This document shows positions 1 to 13,700 of a stretch of DNA of 64,000 nucleotides, in pieces. Under the pieces are notes generated by a model, which saw nothing but the letters and a program-made list of their open reading frames with translations, ran no database searches and had not been told where the DNA came from. How positions within the stretch are numbered: the first letter of the stretch is position 1; the number at the start of each line of letters is the position of its first letter. Location of the stretch: positions 102,374,696 through 102,438,695 of the forward strand of contig NC_135720.1 of NCBI RefSeq assembly GCF_964656455.1, given 5' to 3'. The DNA is from Halichoerus grypus. Taxonomy: Eukaryota; Chordata; Mammalia; Carnivora; Phocidae. The position numbers and the translations under genes are program-made.

Positions 1-65
1 TCCCTCAGCATAATGTCTTTGAGAGTCATCTTTGTTTTTCTGAGTGTTAGGGGTTCCTTCTTTTT

Positions 66-305
66 GTTGTTGTTTTTTTTTTAAGATTTATTTATTTATT
101 TTAGAGAGAGAGAGGGAGAGAGAGCAAGAGTGGGGTTGTGGGAGAGGGGCGGAGGGAGAGGGAGATAGTCTTAAGCAGACTGCCCACTGAACGCAGAGCC
201 CATTTGGGGCTCGATTTCACAACGCTGAGATCACGACCTGAGCTGAAACCAAGAGTCAACACTCAACAACTGAGCCACCCAAGTGCCCCCAGGGAGGGGG
301 GTGGT
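66..305 (-). repeat. CAN-SINE (tRNA-derived), minus strand
   Basis: A T-rich tail (TTTATTTATTT) is followed by a GA-rich middle and the reverse complement of the tRNA-like head (GAGCCACCCAAGTGCCCCC). Imperfect target duplications starting GGTTCCTTC lie at 52 and 306. Confidence 0.9.
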
Positions 306-459
306 GGTTCCTTCCTTTTTATTGCCCAGTGCTATTCCATTGTATGACTACACTGCAATTTGTTTTTCCATCCCTTGCAGGCTTTCTTGACTGGTTCCTT
401 TCTCCATTCCCAGCAATCTTCGTAATTCCTATGGCTCAGTCTTCAAGTACAACCTGACT

Positions 460-1535
460 ACTCCCCACAGGGACTGCTGCCAAGTTCAAGCTCCCATCAC
501 CTCTTTCCTGATGGGTCCGCCTGGTTCCCTGCTTGCCTCCCTTCAGTCCATTCTCTGCAGCAGCCAGAGTGACGCTCTGAAGCAATAAACCTGAGCATGC
601 CACTAACTTTTACTAAAGAAAGAAACCTTTTAATAAAAATAAAGTTCAAGCTCTAAGGCCCTACCCGATCTGGCTCCTGGCTACTTACCTAGTATCATCT
701 CCTACCATTTCTCTCCTGCTCATTGAGACTTAGTTATGATGCAATCAAATAATTTATTTTTCTCTTCTAACTTAAACTGATTTCATTGAACTCAATTTAT
801 TCTCCCCAGGAAAATTCAAACCCACATTGAAGCCTTTCAGTATTGAGAAGCAACTCTGGTTCTTGACCTGGCAGCTAGTCTTTAACTTTGTCTAACTCAT
901 AGGCATTTTCCTGCCTCGGGACCTTCACAAATGCTGGCATGCTACATCGATGTTCTTTGTAACACAAGCCTTTTCTTCTCATGGTTTGGGCCTCAGCTTT
1001 CACCCTCTGCACAGAAAAGCCTTTTCTGACCAGCCTTATTCAAAGTGGGCCTCATTGGGACACCTGGGTGTCTCAGTAGGTTAAGCGTCAGACTCTTGTT
1101 TTCACCTCAGGTCATGATCTCATGGGTATTGAGATCGAGCCCCGCCTCGGTATCTGCACTCAGCTGGGAGTCTGCTGGAGATTCTCTCCCACTGCCCCTC
1201 CCTCTACTCATGCATGCGTGCTCTCTCTCTCTCTCTGTGAAATAAATAAATAAACGACTAAATCTTTAAAAAAATAAAGTGGGCCTCATCTCCACCTGCT
1301 ATTCTTATCACTGCATCTGTCCCTCATAACACTTAACTAAATTTATATATATTTTATATACAATTATATTATTACTTATATGTGGTGGTTACTGGTTTCT
1401 TATTTGCTTTTTCTTCTCCGCTAGAATGTAAGCTCCATGAAGGCAAGGACCATATCTATTTGATGTGTTCCTTTGGACCCAGTGACATGCCTACACACAG
1501 CAGGCCCTGAGTGACTGACTGAATGAATCTCATTT
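460..1535 (+). repeat. L2 LINE, 3' portion, split by a SINE
   Basis: The sequence resembles the L2 consensus from memory: 'aaggccctacccgatctggctcctgg', 'cctcgggaccttcacaaatgctgg', then after the SINE 'tagaatgtaagctccatgaaggcaaggac' and a terminal 'tgactgaatgaat'. Divergence is high, as expected for L2. Boundaries are approximate. Confidence 0.65.
1056..1275 (+). repeat. CAN-SINE, plus strand, inside L2
   Basis: The head 'cacctgggtgtctcag', a CT-rich run and the tail AAATAAATAAA are present. A perfect 14-bp target duplication AAAGTGGGCCTCAT flanks it at 1042-1055 and 1276-1289. Confidence 0.95.
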
Positions 1536-1549
1536 TTCTTTCCACATAG

Positions 1550-1710
1550 TCATTATAGAGATGGAAGCATCATGGCCGGATTTGAAGTCGTGGGTTCCAG
1601 CAGCACATCTGAGCTGCTGTCAGCCATCGAACAGGTGGCTGAGAAGGTGAAGGCAGGCCTTCACAAGCTGTTCCTGCTAGAAGACGGCTCTTTCAGAGTA
1701 TTTGGAAAAG
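1550..1710 (+). CDS. ADGRF1: ADGRF1 exon: second half of SEA domain
   Basis: The 161-nt exon begins with one nucleotide that completes a split codon, then encodes HYRDGSIMAGFEVVG and onwards to SFRVFGK. The GSIM tetrapeptide sits at the place of the SEA self-cleavage motif (G/SVVV-like). It ends with one nucleotide of a split codon before GTAATT. The ATG at 1572 is an internal Met codon, not a start. Confidence 0.92.
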
Positions 1711-4700
1711 GTAATTCTGAATTCCCATCCCCCGCTGAGGTTATAGGGATCCTCTACTTAGTAGCTCATTTGTGTCTTCAGGAAGTAGACTGGACATGTT
1801 TCTGATACAGAATTGTTCTAAGACTGACTTTTAGAAGACAGAGGCAGCTGTTTTCCCCCCAACTCCCACCATGATGAAACTCCATTTCAGCTGCTTATTT
1901 CAGATCCTTGTGGACCAGCCATGTGGTCTCCAGCTCCCAGGGTAACATTGTGGAACACTGACTTCTCAGCAGGCTCTGATGGAAATCACTCAGCAATAGT
2001 GTACTGCGACACATGCTGAAAGAGCCCTGGGGCTGACATGTTCCTAAATCATAATCCAAGGAACCCAAGAAAGAATGCATGTGTCTAGATCTTTAACACA
2101 CGCCCACACACACACACCCCCACACACACACTCCACTACTTTTCTTCAGATTTTTTTCCTCTTTCTTTTTTACATTCAATCTTAAGCCTCTTTTGCCTGG
2201 ATATGTGCCACTTTCAATAACATTTATTCAACAATATTTACTAAGTGCCAAAAGTGTCTTGGCACTTAGGACACAGTACTGGGAAAAACAAGCAAACATC
2301 AAAGCCCTGGAGGATCTTCCATTCAGGGTTTCCTTCTCCTGGTCCCACTCATGGTCAGAATATACTACTTGAGGGCCAGCTGCAAGCATAACTATTGGCT
2401 GGTCACAATGTGAAAAGCTTCTACAAAGGGTAAAAAGTAGGATGTGTCACCCTAAAATGGTGTAAACATATCATTATTGCTTTGTTCCATAGCTTCTTGC
2501 AGATCTTCTGATTTTCTAACATTTCCTGTAAACTCTTTCCTGAGAGTGATCATACCCTGTTTTTTTTTTTTTTTTTTTCCACCCGATGCTTATTAGTTTA
2601 TAGCTCACTAAAAGCAAAATTGTTGGCACAGGTCAGACACCTGAGGGCAAGGAGAGGCCTTGGAGAGGGCATCAGAGAGGAGAAAGGGTACTGAGAAGAA
2701 TGAAGCTGGGCATCAAGGACAAATTTCTACTCCTGAATTTTGCCTGGGTTTTGTCTCTGAAAATATGACTTCTAAAGCACTGCTGTATACTTTACGTAGA
2801 GTGCCAGGATATTTATACATTTTTCCTTTTTGTTTCCATTTTTTTTTTCCCAGCCCAGTGTAACAGCATTGTCTTTGGATTTGGGTCCAGGAATGATGAG
2901 TATATTGTTCCCTGTAGCAGCGGCTACACTGGGAACATTACAGCCAGGTGCCAGCCCTCTGGGTGGCAGATCCTCAGGGAGATGTGTGTGCACTCTCAGC
3001 TGGAAGAACTGAAGAAGGTAAAGCATCTCTGTCTTGTGTTTTAAGTTTCACTGTGGGCATCTCCCGGTGATATGGCTAGGTGGAGAATAATATATCAGTT
3101 TGTCTCATTGGTCAGTGCCCAGAAGTCAAGGGTATATCAGACCCCGGAAAACATAGGCAGTGTTGGCATGAGTAGCAGAGTCTAGCTAGAAGCCAAGAGA
3201 GTCAGAAAAAGTCAGAGTTGATGGTTCTAGTGGGGAGGGAACTACAGAGGAATGAATCAGTGCTGAAGACGTCTATGATAGATGGCAAAACAGCAACTAA
3301 GCTGGTCTTAGAAGTCCAGAAAGCCTGGGAAACAAAGATCCAAGTAGAGGTGTGAGTCAGAAGCTGTAAACTCAGTACAAGTAAGGATGTATACATGTCA
3401 GAAATCTGGGCAGGGAGTGGGTCAGCCAGAGATGAACCATATACAATGACCGAACTACCTTGGATCTTAAGGGTCATCTGGCTTATCAACCTGTTTTTAT
3501 AGATTAGGTAATGAAAGACTAAGAGGCTAATGGTCCCTCTGGTAGCAATAGTGTTGAACTAGAAACAGTCACTTGATTTCCAGTGCAGAACTATCACCTC
3601 CACATGATGTTTTCTTAGGAAGGTTCAAGTTCTTAAGGCAAGACAGATACAAAAATGGAAACGGTGGTGAGGAATTTGAACTCAAGTCAGGAAAAAGAGG
3701 GACTCTGAGACCAGTTCACAGACATTGTTTTGCAAATGGATGTCCAGATTGAGCAGAACTTCTCTCCCAGCCAGAGACCCTGCTACTGTAGATGAAACTC
3801 AGAATGGTATTTCTGAGCTTTCTGAGGTTTACTGCTCCCTTTCTGAGGTTTTTCATCTGTAAACTGGGTGGGGGAGATTGGACCAGATAGCTTCTGGAGT
3901 CTATCCTTGCTCTTGCTTTCTTTGCCTCGGTTCCGGGCATGGACCATAGCTGGGACTAGTGCAACCCAGATATGAGGGCAGGCAGATCCCATGTGCTATG
4001 AGCAGAGAATACCACTGTCAGCTGAGAAGAGCAAAAAGAAAAACAGATGAGGGGCGCCTGGGTGGCTCAGTTGGTTAAGTGTCCAACCCTTGATTTCAGC
4101 TCAGGTCATGATCTCAGGGGCATGAGACTGAGCTCCCGTCAGGCTCTCTCTCCCTCTCCCTCTGCTCCTCCCCACCCCTCTCATGCTCACACTCTCTCTC
4201 AAAAAAAAAAAAAAAAAGGAAAACAGATGGGATCTGGTTCCTGGGTTGACTTGTTTTGAACGGAAAGGAATATCCCTATTTGGCTGCCTTCCAAGATAGC
4301 TCAGTGTAGTGGAAGCAGAGAGGAGCCTCAAGGAAGCAAAACTCCAAACCCAATGACAAAGTGTGGTCAGATCTCCATGTATCTTCTCATTCCACAAGGA
4401 TTTCTCAGCAGAGTATAGTGGATATAACAGGACTTAGTACCAGTAGACCCTACCTTTCCACTTCCTAGCTGGGTACTGTTTGGAAAGTCACCAAATCTCA
4501 CCGAATATCACTTTCTGTATAATTAGGATAATAATTTATATGAAACACAAGCATTTCATTGTTCTGTGGAACTTAACCATTTTTATTCCTAGAATTTCAG
4601 TGTGATCACAGGCAATGCCACCGAGACAGCTGTGTCATCCTTGGTGCAAAATCTTTCCGTCATGATTCAGCAAAACCCCTCAACCACAGCTGGCAATCTG

Positions 4701-7700
4701 GCTTCAGTGGTGTCAATTCTGGACAACGCCTTGTCCCTGTTACTGGAGAGCCATTTCAAGGTGTCCAGTTCCACAATGGAGGTATGATCTGTGCTTATAG
4801 GACTCCCTTTAGAGGCTCAATCTCTCAGGAGGAAGGACAAAAGCCCGAGTTGAAGTCTCACTAATGGGAAAAGAATGAAGGGTTATGGAACAATCGTTGT
4901 GTGAGCCTTATTGCGTCCTCCACAGTGTACCAAAAACTCATGGAATCAATTATGTGAGTTCAAAGCAAGAGGGAGCCACCTCTAGGCAGGCTTAGAGGAG
5001 AGGTGAGCATCTGCACCAAATGACACTGTATGACACAGGTTCCCACTGTTTAATGTCTTTGCAGTTGTCTTTTCTGTGGCTATGAGCTCTGACTTTAATA
5101 GCGTATATTTTAAGAACTTCCTCTTTTCAACTGGAGAATTCATGATTTAGTTGGGTATTTAAAAGTTAGCTTAAATTTTATGCAAATAAAACTTGCTTAA
5201 CTAAGAAATGCAAATAGGCAAAAAAAAAATGATATCGTAATCTGGTCACCCTAGAGTAGCCACTGCTTGCATTTTAGGTATCATCTCAGTGCCTAGAAAA
5301 TGAAGAGTAACACATAGCAGGTGCTCAATAAATATTTGTTAAATAAAAGTCCTTCCAAACATTTTGGACGTGTGCATTTTATATGTTAAAGTGTATAATA
5401 TTTTTGCAAAAGTGGATTATAGAATTACACTGTTACGTATCACATGATTATACTTTAGCTATATAAGTTGACATTATGTCAGAGATGACATTAAATATAA
5501 ATAAGTTAAAACCCTGTGAATCAAAGAGAAGATGCTCAAATTTGTTTTGTTTTGTTTTTTTCAAAAGCCTGACCTTGTGTTGTTTACAAGAAACCAACTA
5601 AAACAAAATGACACAGAAAGTCTAAAAATAAAATGAAGGGCACAAACAGAGCAGGCAAACAGAAACCAAAAGAAGGCAGAGGTTAGGGGGCAGTAAAAGA
5701 AACATGCTATGGGATTCGGGGCCAGAAGCCACAGAGGGCTCATTTAGGGTAAGACTCGGTCAGAGTGATGATGCCTGGGGCAGAATGCCTGGGAACCAGA
5801 GCTCTAAGCCAGAGACAGGACCCTGTTGGGGAAAGCAGCACATTTCAAGGACTTGTTTGGAAAAGGAATCTCTTAAACTAAGACTGACTCTTAAAACCCA
5901 CAACAGTTCCATGTTTCTCAGTCACTTGTCCGGTGCTTAAGGATTTTTGCTTTATATTCTCTTATTTTGCTTTATATTCTCTTCTATTAATTCATAAATC
6001 CACGTGAAATACAACTTGAATGTCCATGACAGGAATTTAGAACTTCCGATGTTAGCGAAACAAACATAACGTTGGAAAGCAGTTGAGAATAATGTCTCAC
6101 TCTCTGAGCCTAAGCCTGAACAGTGAGACGGGCATGTTTGTCATCTCTGAGGAAGGAAGTTGGCCCTGATGCAGTGCACATCACAGGATTCTTTCTCAGC
6201 TATGCTGGAACCCCAGTGTGCATAGGAATGCCCTGGGGAGATCACTCTGCAACTTATATGATTCCGCTGACCCAAGTTTCTTAACCCAAAGCTTTCTCTT
6301 CCACTGTGCAGAGTGACTAAACTGATTTTCGCCGATGAGTTTGCTGTGGTCCTCATCTGGGCCAACTCTCTGGGCAATTGTGCTGACCCTAATACTAATG
6401 ACTAGCCCCTCCTAGTGCTCTGACCTGCTTATTCAAAACACAAACTGACTTTCGTCCTTGTATCTCAGGATGTCATCAGTATAGCTGACCACATCCTGAA
6501 CTCAACATCAATAACCAACTGGACAGTGTTACTGCAGGAAGAACAGCATGCCAGCTCACGGTTACTGAAGACACTGGAAAATATCAGTAGCCTCGTACCT
6601 CCAACAGCTCTGCCTCTGAATTTTTCTAGGGAATTCATTAACTGGGAAGCTATTCCTGCGTCCCAAAGCCAACTCAAGATGGGTTACAACTATCAGACTG
6701 AAATGCTCCCCCCAAATGCCTCCATTCCCGTCAGAGGCCGTGTGTTAATTGAGTCAGGCCAATTCCGGTGGCCCCTTCCAGACACTATTATCAGCATGAC
6801 CTCGTTGACCCTGGGGAATATCCTATCTGTTACCAAAAATGGAAATGCTCAGGTCAATGGGCCCATGATATCCACGATCATTCAAAACTATTCCATAAAT
6901 GAGATTTTTCTGATTTTTTCCAAGATAGAGTCAAATCTGAGCCAGCCTTATTGTGTGTTTTGGGATTTCAGTGGTTTGCAGTGGAACAATGCAGGCTGCC
7001 ACCTGGTGAACGAAACTCCAGACACGGTGATGTGCCGATGTACTCACCTGACCTCCTTCTCCGTACTGATGTCACCCTTTGTCCCCCCTGCCTTCATCCC
7101 CGTGGTGAAATGGATCACCTTTGTGGGACTGGGCATCTCCATTGGAAGTCTCACCTTATGCCTGATCATTGAAGCTCTATTTTGGAAGCAGGTCAAGAAA
7201 AACCAAACCTCCTATACACGTCATGTTTGCATGGTGAACATAGCCCTGTGCCTCCTCATTGCTGATGTTTGGTTTCTTGTCGCTGCCACTGGAGGCTCCA
7301 GCGTAGACCTTCCCGGAGTCTGTATAGCTGCAGTGTTCTTCATGCACTTTTTCTACCTCTCCTTGTTCTTTTGGACGCTCACGCTCGGCATCCTGCTGGC
7401 GTATCGGATCCTCCTCGTGTTCCATCACATGGCCATGCCTTCAATGATGGCTGTCGGCTTCTGCCTGGGCTATGGGTGCCCTCTAGTCATATCTGTCATC
7501 ACGATTGCAGTCACACAGCCAAGCAATAACTACAAAAGGAAAGACGCGTGTTGGCTTAACTGGTCTGATAGGAGCAAACCCCTCTTGGCCTTTGCTGTTC
7601 CTGCACTGACTGTTGTGGCTGTGAATTTGGTGGTGGTGTTCTTAGTTCTCACGAAGCTCTGGAGGCCCACTGTTGGAGAAAGACCCGGTCAGGAGAACAA

Positions 7701-10700
7701 GGTCACTATTGTCCGCATGGGGAAGAGCCTTCTCATCCTGACCCCTCTGCTGGGGCTCACCTGGGGCTTTGGCATAGGAACAATGGTGGACAACCGGAAC
7801 CTGGCTTGGCATGTTATTTTTGCATTACTCAATGCATTCCAGGTGAGAACAATAAAAATAGCTTTTTTCTTTTTTTTTTTTTAAGAATGACTTCTTATAT
7901 CATCAGGTGACTGGAATCATTAGAGAGAACTGAGGTTGGTAACACCACTCTGGAGGCTATCGCGTCTCCCCGCCTCCAGCAGGCCTGTAACAGCAATGCC
8001 TGGCAACAGTGAATAGAAAACAAATACATAAACAGACAGCAGGATCCGTATTTTCCAGCAGTTATTCTCATACTGAAGCAGAATATTAGGCTTCTTCAGG
8101 AATCCATCCTAGGATTATAAACGTTTGAGTTCATAGAGCTAATGTTAATGCCTCTTGATGCCAACCCAGTCCTCTTTCTCTTGGGCAGACCTCTGCAAAA
8201 GCACACAGGGAAAGGGAAAGAACTCAGGAGTGTGTGTTGACTCTGAACGGTGGGCGAGAAGTCTCTGGAGCACAACAGAGCAGGATCTGGCAAACTGTAG
8301 CCAGCTCTGTTTTTGTCAATAAAGTTTTATTGGAGCACAGCCATGCCCATTGGTGTAGATACGGTCTGTGGCTGCTTTCTTTACCCTGACAAAGTTGAGC
8401 AGGGCCACCCGTACGCCCCGCAGAGCCTAAGACGTGTCCTGTCTGGCTCTTCGCAGGAAAAGTTTGCCTACATCTGCTGCAGAGCATGGGTTTTACATTC
8501 CATAATCAAAACGTGTTCAGAGGGTAGGTGGACAAAGGAATCTCTAGGTTTCCCTGAGTCTGGAAGAGAGCCTTTAATCTTGGTTCAATGAAAGTTTGCT
8601 GGTCACCTCTGCACAGTGATTCAGGGCAGGGGTGCTTAAACGTTTGAGCTGTGGAGTTAAATAGGTCTGGGCTCAAATATGTCACGTTATCAACTGTGAC
8701 CTCTAAAAAATTACTTAACGTCTCTTTCAGTTCTCTCATCTGTTAGACAGGGATAATATTATTACCTATATCATAAAGTAAATTAAATGACATAATTTAG
8801 CTCTCAGCACAGTGCCTGGCATGTAGGAAGTGCTAATCTGTCTTCTAAAAGCATATTGAATGGAGCACTGGGTGTTATACGCAAACAATGAATCATGGAA
8901 CACTACATCAAAAACTAGTGATGTAATGTATGGTGATTAAAATAATAAAATAAAATTAAAAAAATAAAAGCAGCTGGTTCTACAGCTACATCAGCACACC
9001 AGTGAACGTTTCGGTGCTGGGTACAGATGGCAAGCCCCGGGAGCACGTGCCTACTGATGGCAGGTGTAGGGGGCTTCTGCCTAGAGCAGGTCCATGGGGA
9101 AATGCGTGGGAACAGGCATCCACTGAGGGTGTTCTGACTGGGAGGAAGATCTCCAGGTCTAAGAAAGCCTCTGCCAAGAGTTCCCTAAGGGCTGGACGTG
9201 ATGGAAAGGGTGCAGATATAGGTCCTCTGCTTAGGGTTGGACCTCAGTGCCTGCTCCCGTCACAGATTTACATGCACTTAGTAAATGTTTATTTAATGCC
9301 TGCTCTAAAGAAAGACTAAGCTATAGAAGCAAATGGAAATTATTTGTTTGGCGTTTAGGATGACACAAAGGGGAAAAGAAAGCTCCGCATGCATTTAAAA
9401 CCTTATTCACTCATTTATTTGTTTATACCTTCAACAAAAACATTTTTTTTTTTTTTTTTGGAGTGCTTTCTTTGTGTTATGCCAGGCATGGTGGAGTCAG
9501 CCTGTGTCCTTGCCTTTGAGGAGTCCGAGTGATAGAATAGTATTCTATTCTATTGGGTGATAGAATAGTATTACACAGCAATGCTTTCTTCTCTGAAGAA
9601 GAAAAGACCACACAGGTGATTTATTCCTTTTTTTTTTTTTTTAAGGGTTTTTTCATCTTATGTTTTGGAATGCTCTTGGACAGTAAGGTAGGTGTGTTGA
9701 TTTCTCTCTTTACCTCCTTCTTCTAATCCAGGCATCCAGCCCTTCCCCTTCAGTTCTAGGCTCTTACTCACATATAAGAGGTGAGACCATGGGTACTCTT
9801 GTCATCAAATTCTATAATTTTATAAAAGCCAGACTCAGTGAAAACGCTCACTGTTGATAGGAAAACTATATAGAACTAATCACAAATATATAATGTGCTG
9901 ATAAGAAAACAATATAGAACTAATCACAACATATAATCTAAACATTATAGAAAAAAGGGAAATTGTTTTTACTTTTCATTTTGCTACTTTAATCTATGGT
10001 TTGGCAATCATCAAAGAGCAAAATTACTTTCTGGAGGGGTGGATTCCCTTTTGGTCTTTTATTAAATGCATGCATTTGCATAGAATACGCTGAAAGATGT
10101 ATCTACTTCTACATTTCTGGAGTTTTATATGGTAAATATAAATAGCCTTTAACATTAAATAAAATCTCTAATGAAGGATGACCAATATAAGGAAAAGATG
10201 ATAGAAAAAATTTATATAAACTTGTTTCATTATTTTTCCCAAGCGTTGAGCAATTCTGTTGAGAGAGGGAAAGACAGTAAGCAAACTAAGTGATAGAGAC
10301 TTTGTTTTTAATAAGAAGATAAGAAGATTTTATAATTAGCACAATTGTAGCACATACACAAAATCCCTGTTTACAAAGAAGCAATTTGCTGTTCTTGATT
10401 GGACTGAATAATTCTCTCAATGGCACTATTCACATGGTTAGGAAACTCTTTACTTCAGAGATAAATTTCAATTTAGCAATTATTGCCAATTACTATTGTC
10501 TAGAATCTGAATTACTATGGCTTTTGGTACTGTTTTTTTGTTTAAATCTAGATTTGTTTATAGGTAAAGCAAACAAATAAAAGAAATCTTTTCATCAGAT
10601 AGCCATGCTGATGGTCTATTAAGTGCTTCCAGGAAATACCTCTATTAAGTAACATTCCCAATCTGCAGTTTTGTTCTGGATTTGTCTATTATGATTGTAT

Positions 10701-13700
10701 ATGTGCCTCTCCTCAATATTTCTTTGTTGTCTTCTAGCTGCGACAATTGCTGTTCAGCAAATTGTCTCCTTTAAGCTCTTGGAAGCAAGCGTCCAAGGTA
10801 ATTAGCTCCTTCTTCTATAGGTCTGATGCATGAAGTTCCGGTTTTACACTTTTCTCTGTGTGCAGTCCCACAGCGAGCCCACTTTTGTGTTACCCCCTAA
10901 GCCTCCGTCACCATTTTATTTAGTCTTTCTGGTGTGTGCCCAGCACAGGGTCGCTACTCATAAAGTTGAGTGAGTGAGAAAATGACCCAGGGAACGAGTG
11001 AACGAGAAGCCATGGGAAGAGGCAAAGATGCTCAAGCATTGAGGTCTGTGCGTGCTGTGGTGGGCAAATGCCTTTGAACCATATCATTTGCTTTAGTCGG
11101 ACTTGCCTTCCAACATCTAAAGTCAGTGAGAACCTTTTCTCTGCCTGAATTTCTGGACCTCCTATAGATTATTTTACCTTCGCAAAAGGAAAGGGTGAAA
11201 TCTTGGTTAACTTATAATATGCGAGGGGCGCCTGGGTGGCTCAGTCGTTAAGCTTCTGCCTTCGGCTCAGGTCATGATCCCGGGGTCCTGGGATTGAGCC
11301 CCACATCGGGCTCCCTGCTCGGTGGGAGGCCTGCTTCTCCCTCTCCCACTCCCCCTGCTTCTGTTCCCTCTCTCGCTGTGTCTCTCTCTGTCAAATAAAT
11401 AAATAAAATCTTTAAAAAAAAAAAACTTATAATATGCGAGATGTTCTCTGAGTTTTCCCTCTTCAGCTGGCATAACTGACTCAGACCTTTGCAACTTGAG
11501 CTCCTAAATCTACCAACTGAGACATTTGGATGGAGACAGAGGATTCCTGTTTCATTCTTTGCCATGAAAGTGCAGTCCGTTGAAGGAGAGTAGAGTTAGC
11601 AACAAAAGCCCTCGTGTTCATATTTTGTATTTTCGAAGTTGATTTAGACCTCTGCCCTTCAGCAAAACACTGAAGGCCTTTCAGAAGGAGCTCTAAGGCA
11701 GAGATTTCTGGGTCTGATAAAAGTCAACTGACTTAGGTGCCTGAAAAGCTACATGGGTGTTTAGAGATTTTTACAAGGGACAGTATAATCTTTTGAAATA
11801 ATAATTTTTAAAAAGTGAGGAAATTAACATTTGACCTTAAAAATTTTCTCTGGGTCTGCATTTCCTAGTATGGGGCTCTGCTGTGAATTAGGGAGCAGTG
11901 GCCCCATCGCCCGCAGACCTGCCCTGTTATTTCTGACTCAGTAACCGATTGGCTGAGTGATCTTAGGAGATGGTACCATTCGGTTTTCATTTTTTTCAGC
12001 TGTGGACATTAACTGTTGGACTAGTTACTCAAAGCAGAAGTTCTGACTTTCTGTGATTTGTGAGTTTATGTCTTGAAGAACTAAAATCTCTTGAACTGGA
12101 GAATGTGAAACTAATAAATCAGTCACTATGCTTAAGAAAAGGAGGGAGCCACAGCCTATGTGACTGCAGTATAGAAAAACCTGTCGTTAATAAAGTGAGA
12201 CACGACACCCCCCACCCTGCCAGGAAGTGAGGGTTTTTCTCATTTGAAAACCAAAGAGAGAAAAACACCCCAAAGTAAATTAAAACAAGAACAAAAGTAA
12301 GGATGCCCGACAGTGTTTTTTCTCTCCGTTTCTAATGTAAACTGTTGACACTTTTCTTTGCATCTTCTGGATTTGTACTCCTTTCCCCATGTCATTTTTA
12401 AATCAGATGACAAAAATGGGACTTTGTTTTCAGGTTAGGTGGCTCATTTGCGTTAAAATAAATGTATATTTGGCAAAAGAGAAGATGGGTGTTTGTAATT
12501 TTCTGAGGGAGTTTGAGTGTAAAGCAGGAAACCAAATTACAGCGGTTGAGGAAGGAGAAGGCGAGGAAGAGATACCTCAGTGGGAATGTTCCTGTCAAGA
12601 AACTTGTTGTTAGAGAAAAGAGAGTGAGGGTGGAAACCAGACGCAGACTTGGGACCAGCAGCGACGGTACAGCTGAGTCACGAGGATGTGAGCAAGTCCA
12701 TATGCTGGGAGGGATGAGCCAGCAAAGAGAGTCTGAGAGAGTCTGAAGACAAGTGGGGGTTGGGGGGGGGGAGGAATGGCTGAGGAAGAGGATTCCTGGA
12801 AAGGCAGATGGAGTGGCTGGACTGAAAATGGAGGGATCAGCCTCTTCCCCGGACACAGGAAGCATCAGTCTGATGGCAGATAGAGCAACGTGTGCAGATT
12901 GAGTCACGTTGTGAGACAATTCAGACCTGGATACCTTTTTGTTTTGTTTTGTTTTAAAGTAGGAGAAAAGGCTATCCACTAAAAGATGGGAAGATGGATG
13001 GTAAAATAGAGGTCTTAAAAGGGTAGTGAAAATTTGGGTTGTTGGATGAAAGGAATTAAAGAAGCCAAAAATGTTCTCCACAAGGACCATCCCTCAAGCC
13101 ACCGTGACACTGTGTGGACCTACAGTGTGGTTTCTCTCAAAATCCTCTCCCTGCTGGGGGCTCAGGGCCCCTTCCTGGCCATTCCATTGTCCCTGGCCAC
13201 GTTCTCTGTAACTCTTCATCGAGAGACAGACACTGGTGGCCCCTACTGATTCTCTCTCCAGAGAGAAGAGATTTATTTATTAATGGTTCCAATGACTCAG
13301 GTCTTGTTATTTGACCAGCAGCTTAGCCCCATGTCTAAAGAGGCTGCTTTTCCCCAGACTGTGTAGAGTCCCTGAGTGTGTTGCAATCTAAGATTCTCTC
13401 CAAATGGGGTGGGATGCAGTTTTAAATGCAATGATAACAACTGTAGAATTTTTCTTTAGGGTTATAGTATATGTTTCCTGAGTCCTGAATTCTAGAAAAT
13501 CAGTTATTTTGCTTTGGAACTTTTGGACATTTCTCATTCCTGTCTCTATGATAATTTTTTTCCCCAGGGCTCAGTGTGGGGTAGCCATTTATATATTTCA
13601 GTGAAAATCAGGAGCTATCACCGGTCTGTCCACTGCATATAACAAGAGCCTATTTCTCCTGTCTTGATTTAGCTTCCTCATGACATCGACTATGGCAGGA

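Larger units (their letters stand above)
1..1549 (+). other. ADGRF1: ADGRF1 intron, partial (upstream end outside window)
   Basis: This stretch precedes the first visible ADGRF1 exon and ends in a good acceptor (pyrimidine-rich tract, then CACATAG at 1544-1549). No exon could be recognised in it. It holds a minus-strand CAN-SINE, most of an old L2 LINE and a plus-strand CAN-SINE inserted into that L2. Confidence 0.75.

Noticed and set aside
6526..7884. 452-codon frame starting at an ATG, read as a stand-alone receptor gene
   Set aside because: The ATG is internal to an exon that begins at 6469 in frame, and the last 14 codons are intron beyond the donor at 7843.
11226..11300. tRNA-like heads of the SINEs as possible tRNA genes
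   Set aside because: They are tRNA-Lys-derived SINE heads with body, tail and target duplications, not functional tRNAs.
12398..13090. 230-codon open frame on the minus strand inside an ADGRF1 intron
   Set aside because: Ser/Pro/Leu-rich, low complexity, no domain, no splice framing; it arises from a purine-rich plus strand.
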